DNA from: JAQBVV01 sp965249205
GTDB lineage: Bacteria; Acidobacteriota; Vicinamibacteria; Vicinamibacterales; UBA2999
Direction of reading: 5' to 3'
DNA length: 64,000 nucleotides
NCBI GenBank assembly: GCA_965249205.1
Contig: CBDFLL010000005.1
Span: 868,001-932,000, forward strand
Within the stretch, counting starts at the first letter, position 1; every line of letters begins with the position of its first letter. Shown here piece by piece: positions 8,511 through 16,934 of the stretch. Below the pieces are notes generated by a model that was not told the origin of the DNA, ran no database searches, and saw only the letters and a program-made list of their open reading frames with translations. A program made the position numbers and the translations under genes.

Positions 8511-9554
8511 CGTGCTTATCCGGTTGTTTCAGCAAGCCACCACCGGTAGTGTATCGGCGTGGCGCGCCCGTCGTTTCCGAAGAATCTCCGGGAGTTTCAG
8601 CGGCAATTTGCGACCGCCGAGGCCTGTCAGGACTACTTGGCGGCGTGCCGCTGGCCGGACGGCTTTGTGTGTCCCCGGTGCCGGCACGCGCGCGGCTATC
8701 GCCTGACCACACACCGGCGCTGGCAATGTGCGGCGTGCCGGTATCAGGTGTCGCTGACCGCCGGGACGATTCTCCACAACACGAAGACGCCGCTCCTGGT
8801 GTGGTTCTGGGCGGCCTATTTGACGGTTACCGACAAGCGGGGCCTCTCGGCGCTCCTGCTGCAGCGGCAGTTGGGCCTGCGGCGGTACGAAACGGCGTGG
8901 CTGCTGTTGCACAAGCTGCGGCGCGCGATGGTGAACGCGGGGCGGGAGCCCTTGTACGGCGACGTGGAGATCGATGACACCTGGGTGGGCGCGCCCCAGG
9001 CCGGCCTGCGCGGCAGTCGCCAACTCAAGGGGCGGAAAGCCGCGCTGGTGCTGGTGGCGGTGGAACGACGCGGGGATCGGTCGGGTCGGGTCCGCATGTC
9101 CGTGATCCCGAACTTCAAACAATCGACGATGCTCGCGTTCGTCACTCACCACATTGCGCCGGGGGCGACGGTCTACACCGACGGGCTGAAAAGTTTCGAT
9201 GGGCTCCAGGCCGCTGACGTGAGACACGTCGCCCGCCCGCAACCGATCCGGAGCGCCCTGCACAGGGGGGTGCCCTCCGTCGTGCCTTTGGCCGACCGCG
9301 TCATCGGCAATTGCCAACAGTGGTTGATTGGCACGCACCACGGCGTCAGTAAGGCGCAACTACAGGTCTACCTCGATGAGTTCGTGTTTCGGCACAATCG
9401 GCGGCGGCACCCGATGGCCGCCTTTCAGACCCTGCTGGGCCTGGGGACCGGACGGACGCCCACGCCCGCCCGACGGATTCGCGGCGCGCAGGACGTGCGC
9501 CCCCCAGGCTGATCGCAAGATATAGGGGTTAGCTGAAACAACCGGATAAGCACG
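8511..9554 (+). mobile_element. Complete IS1595-type insertion sequence
   Basis: The 1044-bp element is bounded by perfect 23-bp terminal inverted repeats at 8511-8533 and 9532-9554 (outer bases CGTGCTTATCCGG). It is flanked by an 8-bp target duplication AGGTTCCT at 8503-8510 and 9555-9562. An 8-bp duplication is characteristic of the IS1595 family. The single gene inside is the transposase. Removing the element and one target copy restores an uninterrupted sequence that aligns to copy A at 4592-4660, so it inserted into the promoter-proximal region of the glycosyltransferase gene at 9743. Confidence 0.93.
8559..9512 (+). CDS. IS1595 family (ISXO2-like) transposase
   Basis: The 317-residue protein has an N-terminal zinc ribbon (CPRC and CAAC near residues 38 and 57) followed by an ISXO2-like DDE-type catalytic core. 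The acidic motif GDVEIDDTWVG is near residue 134, YTDGLKSF near 206, and the C-terminal helix YLDEFVFRHNRRRHP near 270. Cut-and-paste transposition with 8-bp duplications is known for this family and fits the flanks seen here. The start is GTG, inside the left end of the element. No frameshift or stop disrupts it, so the enzyme may be active. Confidence 0.93.
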   Translation: MARPSFPKNLREFQRQFATAEACQDYLAACRWPDGFVCPRCRHARGYRLTTHRRWQCAACRYQVSLTAGTILHNTKTPLLVWFWAAYLTVTDKRGLSALLLQRQLGLRRYETAWLLLHKLRRAMVNAGREPLYGDVEIDDTWVGAPQAGLRGSRQLKGRKAALVLVAVERRGDRSGRVRMSVIPNFKQSTMLAFVTHHIAPGATVYTDGLKSFDGLQAADVRHVARPQPIRSALHRGVPSVVPLADRVIGNCQQWLIGTHHGVSKAQLQVYLDEFVFRHNRRRHPMAAFQTLLGLGTGRTPTPARRIRGAQDVRPPG

Positions 9555-9562
9555 AGGTTCCT

Positions 9563-9953
9563 AGCGGTCGTCGTGTGGGAGAATCGTCAAATGATGATCG
9601 CCATCAGGACGCTGCTCGTCTCCGTGAGTCCCGCGCCTGCCGGGCACGTAGGGCGCCTGACTGCGCAGTCCCGGCAACCCACCGAGTGGGCGGAGGCGAC
9701 ACCCGATGAGCGGAGCGCGAGTGCGGGCACGCTGGCGAGTCTGTGACCACATCCGCCCTCAGCATCGTCGTCACGGGCCGACACGATAACTACGGCGGCG
9801 ACTTCAATGAGCGGTTCTTCACGGCTCTCAAGTTCAACTATGAGCGTCTTGCCGAGCGCGGTGTCGCGTGTGAGGTAATCCTCGTTGAATGGAATCCCGT
9901 TGCGGACCGGCCGACTCTCTCAGAACTGCTCGCACGAGAGTTCCCCGACCTGG
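9563..9953 (+). repeat. Copy B of the partial duplication (3' part, beyond the insertion sequence)
   Basis: This segment, with 8483-8510 on the other side of the insertion sequence, matches 4592-5012. It covers the probable promoter and leader and the first 71 codons of the intact glycosyltransferase gene. Copy B continues into a full gene whereas copy A is cut off. The insertion sequence therefore arrived in copy B after the duplication, or was lost precisely from copy A; the former is simpler. Confidence 0.82.
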
Positions 9954-10711
9954 CGGAGAACGGCTTGCGACCGTTTGTCGTTGCGCCGGAATATCACACC
10001 GCCTTCACCCAGAATCCTCAAATCGGGTACCTGGAGTACGTGGCGAAGAATGTCGGCATCAGACGCGCCTCATCACCTCTGGTCCTGGTCACGAACACAG
10101 ATGTGTTCATCGGTCGCGAGGCTGTGGATGCCATCGCCACTGAGCGGGTGGCCCCCAGCACCATTTACCGGGCGGCCCGGTACGACCTCAAGATAGGCGC
10201 CGATCGCAGCCACATTGCCTGGGATGCCCTTGAGAATCCGGCGAATCATGTCAGACGTCCCGTCCTGCAGCCGCCGCTCTTCACCGGCGGCTCAGGCGAC
10301 TTCGTGCTTGCCGACCGCCACACCTTCACCAGTCTGCGCGGTTTCAACGAGGTTTACCGAGTCGCTCGCGCCGGCGTCGACGTCAATTTTCTTGTGAAGG
10401 CGCACGGAGCCGGCGTGCCGATCGCGGACATCGGTGGCCCGGTCTACCACGTCAATCACGTGGGCAGTTTTCGAATTTCGAAGGGCCAGCAGGCTGAAGA
10501 TCCGTCGAAGACCACGTGGGGCCAGCGATGGCACTGCCGCGACGTCGCCTACAACAACCCTGATGGCTGGGGTCTGGCTGACGCTCCGACCCGAGCGCTT
10601 GCACACGGCGTGATGTACCTGGATTTCGACTGGCGGGCGGTGCCCCCACTCGTCGATCTCCGTCGGATCGTGCTGCCAGTGCGGCAGGCGGCGCCGACGG
10701 ACACCGTGTAG
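9743..10711 (+). CDS. Glycosyltransferase-like protein (GT-A-like fold)
   Basis: This GTG-started 322-residue protein starts with a beta-strand motif LSIVVTGRHDNYGG. It has a DXD-like segment LVLVTNTDVFIG near residue 116 and a downstream FTGGSGDFVLADR followed by LRGFNEVYRV, an arrangement seen in GT2/GT7-type transferases where the second acidic residue precedes an acceptor loop. No membrane segment is present. Context (GT2, epimerases, fucose synthase-like reductase) supports a role in surface-glycan assembly. Its first 71 codons and upstream region are duplicated at 4592-5012, and an IS1595 element sits 190 bases upstream of the start, which may alter its expression. Donor and acceptor are unknown. 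Confidence 0.62.
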   Translation: MTTSALSIVVTGRHDNYGGDFNERFFTALKFNYERLAERGVACEVILVEWNPVADRPTLSELLAREFPDLAENGLRPFVVAPEYHTAFTQNPQIGYLEYVAKNVGIRRASSPLVLVTNTDVFIGREAVDAIATERVAPSTIYRAARYDLKIGADRSHIAWDALENPANHVRRPVLQPPLFTGGSGDFVLADRHTFTSLRGFNEVYRVARAGVDVNFLVKAHGAGVPIADIGGPVYHVNHVGSFRISKGQQAEDPSKTTWGQRWHCRDVAYNNPDGWGLADAPTRALAHGVMYLDFDWRAVPPLVDLRRIVLPVRQAAPTDTV

Positions 10712-10727
10712 GCGTCGTGCTCGGCTA

Positions 10728-11741
10728 TCAGAATCGCTGGTGATACCAGCGCACCATTTCCTCGATACCCGCACGCAGGGAGACGCGGGGAACGTAGCCG
10801 TCGGTCAACTCTCGCAGCAAGGTTGAATCCGCGGCCTTCCGCATGTGCCCATCCGGGCGGTTCGTATCGAACATCACAGCGGGCTGGCGCCCAGTCACGT
10901 CGCAGATCAGCGTCACCAGATCGGCGATCCGGGTATCGTCCTCGTAGCCGATGTTGACCGGACCCTCGGCACCGCTGGCGACAATCCGCCAGACCACCTC
11001 AGCGGCGTCGCTGGCGTGGAGAAAGTTTCGTCGCTGCTCGCCGGAGCCCCACACCACCAGCGGGTCTTCGCCGTCCAGGATGCGCTTGACCAGCGACGGA
11101 ATCACATGACCCCGCTCGGCCGACTGCCATGGATAGTTGCCGCCGTACAGGTTGAACGGCCTCACGATTGTGGCGCGCAGCCCGTGCTCCTCCGCAACAT
11201 AACGAGACGCCAGCTCCTGCACACGTTTCGCCCAGCCATACCCCGCATTGACCTGCTCTGGCCATCCGATGAACGCGTCCAGCTCTGGCGTGGGCATCGG
11301 CGCATCATCCGGATAGACGCAGGATGTGCTGACAGTCACCACATGGCGCACGCCATGTTTCTGCGCCGCCTGCAGGGGTACGAGGCCACACAGCACGTTG
11401 TCGATCAGCATCTGTCCGTGGTGGGTTCTGCTGAAGCCGATGCCGGAGGCCGTCGCGGCAAGATTCACGAACAGCTCGCAGCCGCGGAGCGCGGACTCGC
11501 ACGTGTGTCGATCGCGAAGGTCGCCCTCGACAAAGGTGATATCCGCGCGGATCGGATCGAGCACCGAGAGGTCGCCGCCATCGAGGTTGTCCACGACAGT
11601 CACCCGCGCGCCGGCCCGGACGATGAGGGGGACGAGATAGGAGCCGACGAGACCGCAGCCGCCTCCGATGACAACCCGTTGATCGGTTGAGGTTGTCAGA
11701 GCCGCCCCTGCTCCGACGCCGGCCGAGTGCCCCGATACCAT
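10728..11741 (-). CDS. NAD-dependent sugar epimerase/dehydratase (extended SDR)
   Basis: The protein has an N-terminal Rossmann motif VVIGGGCGLVGSYL, the catalytic YGWAKR (YxxxK), and a substrate-domain motif NLYGGNYPWQSAERGHVIPS with WGSGEQRRNFLHASDAAE. This places it with UDP-glucose 4-epimerase/GDP-sugar epimerase-type extended SDRs that act on nucleotide sugars in the cytoplasm. The boundary given uses the first conventional start (ATG, 11741), which overlaps the upstream gene. The family normally begins about eight residues before the Rossmann strand, which would fit an unusual CTG at 11699 in a CTGA overlap with that gene's stop. It is co-transcribed after the GDP-fucose synthase-like gene. 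The exact substrate is not determined. Confidence 0.8.
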   Translation of the reverse strand: MVSGHSAGVGAGAALTTSTDQRVVIGGGCGLVGSYLVPLIVRAGARVTVVDNLDGGDLSVLDPIRADITFVEGDLRDRHTCESALRGCELFVNLAATASGIGFSRTHHGQMLIDNVLCGLVPLQAAQKHGVRHVVTVSTSCVYPDDAPMPTPELDAFIGWPEQVNAGYGWAKRVQELASRYVAEEHGLRATIVRPFNLYGGNYPWQSAERGHVIPSLVKRILDGEDPLVVWGSGEQRRNFLHASDAAEVVWRIVASGAEGPVNIGYEDDTRIADLVTLICDVTGRQPAVMFDTNRPDGHMRKAADSTLLRELTDGYVPRVSLRAGIEEMVRWYHQRF

Positions 11742-12676
11742 TCGATGGTGCTCCGCAGACCCTCGTTGAACGCCGTCCTGGCTCGAAACCCGAATCGCGT
11801 CGCCGCTTTCTCCGTGTCGAGCCGCCGCCGAAGCTGCCCGTTCGGCTTCGAACCGTCCCACACAACACGGCCGCCGAAGCCAACGGCGCGGGCGACTCGC
11901 TCCGCAAGATCGGCGATTGAGATCTCTTCCCCAGAGCCGAGATTCACCGGGTCGCTACTGTCGTACCGTTCGGCAGCCAGAACGATCCCCTCGGCCGCAT
12001 CCTCAACGTAGAGAAACTCCCTCGTGGGCGTGCCGTCTCCCCAGAGCACGATCTCGTCGTCTGACCGTTCCACGGCCTCCATGCACTTGCGGATAAGCGC
12101 GGGAATGACGTGAGACGTGTGCAGATCAAAGTTATCTCCGGGACCGTAGAGGTTCACCGGCAACAGGAAGATCGAGTTGTACCCATACTGCTGACGGTAC
12201 GCCTGGGACTGGACAAGCAGCATCTTCTTGGCCAGGCCGTACGGCGCATTGGTTTCCTCCGGATACCCGCTCCACAGGTCCTCCTCACGGAACGGGACGG
12301 GCGCGGTGCTCGGATAGGCACACACTGTGCCGATGGCGACGAACTTTGGCACCCCGTGCCGCCACGCCCGATCTAGTAACTGCGTGCCCATGACCAGATT
12401 GTCGAAGAAGAACTCGGCGGGCCTCTCCTGATTCGCGCCGATCCCGCCGACGGCCGCCGCAAGGTGGATCACGATCGTCGGCCGCGTGTCTTCATACAGG
12501 CGGCTCGCAGCAAGAGGGTCGCGCAGGTCATACTCTGAGCGCGGCGGCGCCAGGATCGCCCGGCACCCTGACTCTTGTAGACGCTCGACGACATGCTGAC
12601 CCAAGAAGCCAGATCCGCCTGTCACGAGCGCTCGTTGGTTGTTCCAGAATCCCATCGGTAGATCCGAGTGTGTCAC
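11696..12676 (-). CDS. fcl: GDP-L-fucose synthase-like epimerase/reductase
   Basis: At 326 residues it has the length of the family. Visible motifs are LVTGGSGFLGQHVVERL (NADP binding), HLAAAVGGI, the catalytic YGLAKK near residue 143, and NLYGPGDNFDLHTSHVIPAL. This combination is typical of GDP-4-keto-6-deoxymannose 3,5-epimerase/4-reductase, which makes GDP-L-fucose from the GDP-mannose dehydratase product. No GDP-mannose 4,6-dehydratase gene is in the window, so the upstream step must be elsewhere, or the enzyme works on a related sugar. It is the first gene of a two-gene unit with the SDR at 10728. Confidence 0.8.
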   Translation of the reverse strand: MTHSDLPMGFWNNQRALVTGGSGFLGQHVVERLQESGCRAILAPPRSEYDLRDPLAASRLYEDTRPTIVIHLAAAVGGIGANQERPAEFFFDNLVMGTQLLDRAWRHGVPKFVAIGTVCAYPSTAPVPFREEDLWSGYPEETNAPYGLAKKMLLVQSQAYRQQYGYNSIFLLPVNLYGPGDNFDLHTSHVIPALIRKCMEAVERSDDEIVLWGDGTPTREFLYVEDAAEGIVLAAERYDSSDPVNLGSGEEISIADLAERVARAVGFGGRVVWDGSKPNGQLRRRLDTEKAATRFGFRARTAFNEGLRSTIEWYRGTRPASEQGRL

Positions 12677-12754
12677 AGGACGGAGACGTCGGTCGACTTG
12701 CCGGTCGTCCGATCGAGCAGCCGCCGCGCATTCGATCCGAGTGCGATCCGCGGT

Positions 12755-13433
12755 CTACGCTAACATCGCCGCTGCTGCTCGTATGACCTCGTCGTCGTAC
12801 TCTGCGTACACTTTGCCGGTCGACGCCTGCTGGCCGACCAACTCTGGGCTCAGTGAAAAACCGCCCGCTTCCGTCTCGCTCAGCTGGTTGAAATACATGT
12901 GCTCGATAAACATCCGCTTGTCATCGTCGACCTGACGGTACGCATGCATCAATCGGCTCTCGAACAGGTCGAGGCCGCACTTGAAGAAGGTGGTATCCAC
13001 CTTCGACGGATTGCCAGGCTTGCCGTACTTCCGACGAAACGCATGGCGATCCCTGGTCGCGTCACTGACATCGTCGAAGTTCCGCACAAAGAGACGGCCG
13101 GTGACCTTATAGAAAGTGTCAGTCATACGAAGCAGCCGGCTGTGCGCGTAGACGTGCTCGAGGATCTCGCCCTCTCCGAACCCCTTGCCGAACTGCGGCG
13201 ACGCTTTGTTCCCGTCGAAGACGAGCAGTTCGACCTCCTTGCCCGCAGTCTCCAGATACCTGACGACGCGGGTGAAATCGAAACGGGTATTGCTGTTCTC
13301 CCCGAAGATGATCCGGCGGACCCGCCGCGCCCGTGCCCAGGCCACGAGTGCAGCACATGTACTGCTGAATGCGCGTGTGCTCGTCGCGCACCACGAGAGT
13401 GGGGGTCCGCGGCGCCCGGAAGGTCGCTGTCAT
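12755..13433 (-). pseudogene. Conserved surface-polysaccharide-associated gene broken by a one-base frameshift
   Basis: An ATG at 13433 opens a frame reading to RDEHTRIQQYMC. A single extra base near 13350-13357 then shifts reading, and the natural continuation (LVAWARARRVRRIIFGE onward, 196 codons from an internal GTG at 13345) lies in the next frame and ends at 12755. Joining the frames after the TGC codon gives one protein of about 225 residues. The second part is hydrophilic, with GKGFGEGEILEHVYAHSRLL and RLFVRNFDDVSD. I do not recognise the family. The break may be real decay or a sequencing error. A TATAAT lies on the minus strand at 13490-13495 upstream. Confidence 0.65.
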
Positions 13434-13626
13434 GACGAGGGTATCGCGCCGAAGGTCGTCAGAAGAGCCGATCGGCGTCATCGACGCGATATTATACCGG
13501 TCACCTTGCAGGCACTTTCAGCTGCTTCGGAAGCACCCAGGGCGCACGCCGGCCTTCCGTCGATCTCTGGAAGGCCCGCTGCGTTGTGTACAGTTCCGTT
13601 CTCGCCGTTCAAAAAGTGGAGGCCTA

Positions 13627-14409
13627 GTGTCGAGCGTGCCCAGTAACGAAACGTACCAGCAGTATCACGCTCACGAATTCAAACTGCGCCAACTGCGTGA
13701 AAACATCGACAAACACATTTGGCTGGTGAGTGCGCCGAAATCAGGGTCCACGTGGTTAACACGAATATTCAAAGATGTTCTGAAGTGGCCGTCGGTGGCA
13801 CTCGTGCCAAGTTTCGACTATCGAGAACAAGAACTGGATCTGAGTCCCCTGCTGGCGAAGGGGACCAAGGGCCCTCTGCTGACGCCGCATCAGCACTGTC
13901 GCTACAGCAGCTATACCCATCAGGTCATAGATGCCCTCGACACAAAAGTCATCCTTCAGGTACGGAACATTTTCGATACCGTCGTGAGCCTCTACGACCA
14001 TCTGACGAACGACGAGACTTCTGTCCCGAGCGGCTTCATGAACCAACACACGTGGGACGCACTGGACCAGCAGACTCGCTGGTCTTTCATCGTCGATTTG
14101 ATCGTGCCCTGGTATTTCAATTTTTACTGTGGCTGGGTGACATCACCTCCGTATGCGGAGGCGCGTATCAGAATGGTGACCTACAACGACCTGAAAAATG
14201 ACACGCTCGGCACCGTGAGCTCGTTGTTAGACTTCTGTGGGGAACACAGGGAGTCAGACATAATCCAGGCGGCCCTCGATAAACAGAAGAGGAGAAAGAA
14301 TAGACTCAACAAAGGCGTGATCGGCCGTGGTGATTCCTTGCCCGATCATCTTAAGGCCCGCATACAGAGTTTCACTCGCTACTATCCGAACGTCGACTTT
14401 GACCCTTAG
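13627..14409 (+). CDS. Sulfotransferase-like protein
   Basis: The GTG at 13627 is preceded by TGGAGG and gives 260 residues; the longer in-frame ATG upstream lacks support. The PAPS-binding 5'-phosphosulfate loop is WLVSAPKSGSTWLTRIF near residue 30, and the 3'-phosphate motif is VRNIFDTVVSLYDHL near residue 115. Both match the sulfotransferase 1/3 family, which transfers sulfate from PAPS to hydroxyl or amino groups of sugars or lipids. No signal peptide or membrane segment is seen. It sits alone between the broken gene and smpB in a glycan island, so sulfation of a surface polysaccharide is the likely role. It is AT-richer than the core genes around it. Confidence 0.8.
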   Translation: MSSVPSNETYQQYHAHEFKLRQLRENIDKHIWLVSAPKSGSTWLTRIFKDVLKWPSVALVPSFDYREQELDLSPLLAKGTKGPLLTPHQHCRYSSYTHQVIDALDTKVILQVRNIFDTVVSLYDHLTNDETSVPSGFMNQHTWDALDQQTRWSFIVDLIVPWYFNFYCGWVTSPPYAEARIRMVTYNDLKNDTLGTVSSLLDFCGEHRESDIIQAALDKQKRRKNRLNKGVIGRGDSLPDHLKARIQSFTRYYPNVDFDP

Positions 14410-14471
14410 GCTTGTGAACGCTCAAGGCTACATGTGCTCCAAGGCAGTTCGGAGGCCTCGACACGTCCGAA

Positions 14472-14951
14472 CTATCGCTGTCGTGCCTTGACCGCTGCGC
14501 GTGTCTCCCGGTCAACCTCGCGCCGTCGGATGGTTTCCCGTTTGTCGTGCAGTTGTTTGCCTTTGGCCAGCGCGAGCAGCACCTTCACACGCCCACGTTT
14601 GAAGTACATTTCGAGCGGCACAAGGGTCAGTCCCTTCTCGGCCGTCTTACCGACAAGTTTTCGAATTTCGTACCGATGCAGCAGGAGCTTTCGCTGCCGC
14701 AGTTCCGCGTGCTGCGCGTATCCGCGGTGGCTGTACGGACTGATGTGCACGTTTGCCATCCAGACCTGCCCGTCTTCGACTCGCGCATAACTGTCACGAA
14801 GGTTGACGCGTCCCTCACGGATCGCTTTCACCTCCGTTCCGAGCAGCGCCACGCCGCTCTCGAATGTCTCGATGACGTGGTAGTCGTGGCGAGCTTTCCG
14901 ATTCTCGGCGATGACGCGCCTTGCGGCCTCACGCGCGGTCTTCTCGGCCAC
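14472..14951 (-). CDS. smpB: SsrA-binding protein SmpB
   Basis: The GTG at 14951 gives 159 residues, the normal SmpB length. The sequence shows the family core: ENRKARHDYHVIETFESGVA, LLGTEVKAIREGRVNLRDSY, ISPYSHRGYAQHAELRQRKL and the basic C-terminal tail KGKQLHDKRETIRRREVDRE. SmpB binds tmRNA and delivers it to stalled ribosomes for trans-translation. It is divergent from nadE, with 52 bases between start codons. No ssrA gene is visible in the window. Confidence 0.97.
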   Translation of the reverse strand: MAEKTAREAARRVIAENRKARHDYHVIETFESGVALLGTEVKAIREGRVNLRDSYARVEDGQVWMANVHISPYSHRGYAQHAELRQRKLLLHRYEIRKLVGKTAEKGLTLVPLEMYFKRGRVKVLLALAKGKQLHDKRETIRRREVDRETRAAVKARQR

Positions 14952-15003
14952 GCCTGAATCGTATCGTATCCGTGACGAAGGACGTCGGGTATCCTGACAA
15001 CTG

Positions 15004-16650
15004 ATGCTCTCCATCGCGTGTGCGCAGCTCAATCCCCGTGTCGGCGACATCACTGGCAACGCGGCACTCGTACGGCAGGCACGAGATGATGCGGCCGCGC
15101 GTGGCGCCGACCTCGTCGTGTTTTCGGAGCTGGTGCTGGTGGGCTATCCGCCTGAAGACCTCGTGCTACGGCCCGCGCTCGTCGAGGCCGCCGCAGAGAT
15201 AGTGCGCGAACTCGAACGAGAGAGTGCCTCTGGCGCACCTGGCCTCGTGGTCGCGCTGCCCTGGGCCCAGGATGGCCTCCTCTACAACGCGGCTGCGCTG
15301 ATCGTAGACGGCCGAACGGAGATCCGCTTCAAGCACGAACTGCCGAACTACGGCGTCTTCGACGAGAAACGTGTTTTTGCACCGGGACCGCTGCCGGATC
15401 CGGTGACCTTCCGGAACGTGAGGATCGGGCTACCGGTGTGTGAGGATGTGTGGTCTCCAGCATGCGCAGCCCACCTCGCACAGGGTGGCGCCGAACTGCT
15501 GCTCGTCCCGAACGGGTCGCCTTTCGACGTTGAGAAGTTTCATCACCGGCTCGACCTCGCGCGCCAACGTGTCAGCGAAAGCGGGCTACCGATCGCTTAT
15601 GTGAACCAGGTCGGAGGTCAGGATGAACTGGTCTTTGACGGCGGCTCATTTGTGATGAACCGAGATGGCTCGCTTGCGCATCTTCTGCCGTTCTGGCGCG
15701 ACGCGCTCGTCGTGTCGCACTGGACCCGCGCGGGAGGGCGGTATCACTGCGAGGGCGACGCGCAGTGGACACCGGAGCCTCGCTTGACGTCGATCTACAG
15801 GGCCATGGTCCTTGGACTCCGCGACTACGCGCGGAAGAACGGCTTCAGTAGGGTAGTACTCGGCCTCTCGGGCGGCATCGATTCGGCGCTGACGGCAGCG
15901 GTGGCCGTTGACGCGCTCGGGGCCGACCGCGTCCGTGGCGTTCGGCTTCCGTCTCGCTTCACCAGTCATGCCAGCATGGCAGACGCTGCTGAGTCGGTGA
16001 AAGTCCTCGGGATCCACCTCGATACGATACCCATCGAATCAGCGGTCGCGGCCGCCGAGGACACGCTGGGGCCGCTGTTCGCGGGCCGCGCTCGCGACGT
16101 CACAGAGGAGAACCTTCAGGCGCGTGTGCGAGCGGTACTGTTGATGGCGCTGTCGAACAAGTTCGGAGAACTGCTCGTGACCACCGGCAACAAATCGGAG
16201 ATGTCGGTCGGGTACGCGACGCTCTACGGCGACATGTGTGGTGGCTATTCGGTGCTCAAGGACATCTACAAGACCGAGGTGTACGCGTTGGCGCGCTGGC
16301 GCAACGAGCAGCGCCCGGAGGGCGGCCTCGGGCCGGAAGGCCTTGTCGTCCCGGAATCGTCTTTGACGAAGGCTCCTTCGGCGGAACTGCGGCCCAACCA
16401 GACCGATCAGGACTCGCTGCCGCCGTATGAAGTGCTCGATGCCGTGCTCAGCGGCCTGATTGAGGAGGAGCGCAGCGTAGACGATATCGCCTCCCGCGGC
16501 TTCGCCCGCGACACGGTGACTCGGGTCCAGCGGCTGCTCTACTCGGCGGAATACAAGCGGCGACAGGCCCCCCCCGGCGTCAAGATCACGCGCCGAAGCT
16601 TCGGACGCGACAGGCGGTATCCACTCTCGAACGCGTTCCGCGAACCCTAG
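15004..16650 (+). CDS. nadE: Glutamine-dependent NAD+ synthetase
   Basis: The 548-residue protein combines an N-terminal nitrilase-type glutaminase with a C-terminal NAD synthetase. The glutaminase triad is visible: Glu42 in VVFSELVLVGYPPEDL, Lys near residue 112 in FKHELPNYGVFDEKR, and Cys near 148 in GLPVCEDVWSP. The synthetase ATP pyrophosphatase loop is VVLGLSGGIDSAL near residue 285, followed by NKSEMSVGYATLYGDMCGG. It converts nicotinic acid adenine dinucleotide to NAD+ with glutamine as ammonia donor. The ATG at 15004 sits directly before the conserved first strand. Confidence 0.97.
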   Translation: MLSIACAQLNPRVGDITGNAALVRQARDDAAARGADLVVFSELVLVGYPPEDLVLRPALVEAAAEIVRELERESASGAPGLVVALPWAQDGLLYNAAALIVDGRTEIRFKHELPNYGVFDEKRVFAPGPLPDPVTFRNVRIGLPVCEDVWSPACAAHLAQGGAELLLVPNGSPFDVEKFHHRLDLARQRVSESGLPIAYVNQVGGQDELVFDGGSFVMNRDGSLAHLLPFWRDALVVSHWTRAGGRYHCEGDAQWTPEPRLTSIYRAMVLGLRDYARKNGFSRVVLGLSGGIDSALTAAVAVDALGADRVRGVRLPSRFTSHASMADAAESVKVLGIHLDTIPIESAVAAAEDTLGPLFAGRARDVTEENLQARVRAVLLMALSNKFGELLVTTGNKSEMSVGYATLYGDMCGGYSVLKDIYKTEVYALARWRNEQRPEGGLGPEGLVVPESSLTKAPSAELRPNQTDQDSLPPYEVLDAVLSGLIEEERSVDDIASRGFARDTVTRVQRLLYSAEYKRRQAPPGVKITRRSFGRDRRYPLSNAFREP

Positions 16651-16683
16651 CAGTCCGTGGGGAACGTCCGGCGTCGCACCTAA

Positions 16684-16845
16684 CGCGGATTTCATGAGCG
16701 GGGCCATGACCCTCTGCCAGGTACTGCTGAAATCCGCGCTAGTGCGCGGATTTCATGAGCGCGTAGCGCCCAAGGAACCGCAGGCAGTCCTCTCCCACCA
16801 GGCGGAGCACCACGACCGCCTGGTAGGGAGAAGTGAAATCCGCGC
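16684..16845. repeat. Pair of related palindromic repeats between convergent genes
   Basis: Two hairpin units lie head to tail. The first has arms CGCGGATTTCA at 16684-16694 and its complement at 16728-16738. The second has 12-bp arms GCGCGGATTTCA at 16744-16755 and 16834-16845. The arms are the same sequence in both units, both left arms continue with TGAGCG, and the loops differ (33 and 78 bases). They lie between nadE and the convergent FkbM gene. They may be mobile palindromic repeats or serve as a bidirectional terminator; there is no T-tract, so a repeat element is favoured. The rest of 16651-16934 shows no gene. Confidence 0.7.
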
Positions 16846-16934
16846 TCGTGGACAAGGCGCGACCACTGAGAATACTGCCTATATTCGAAGGAGGTAACCG
16901 TCGTCGGGCCTCCGGCGGCCGCACCCCGTCTGTC

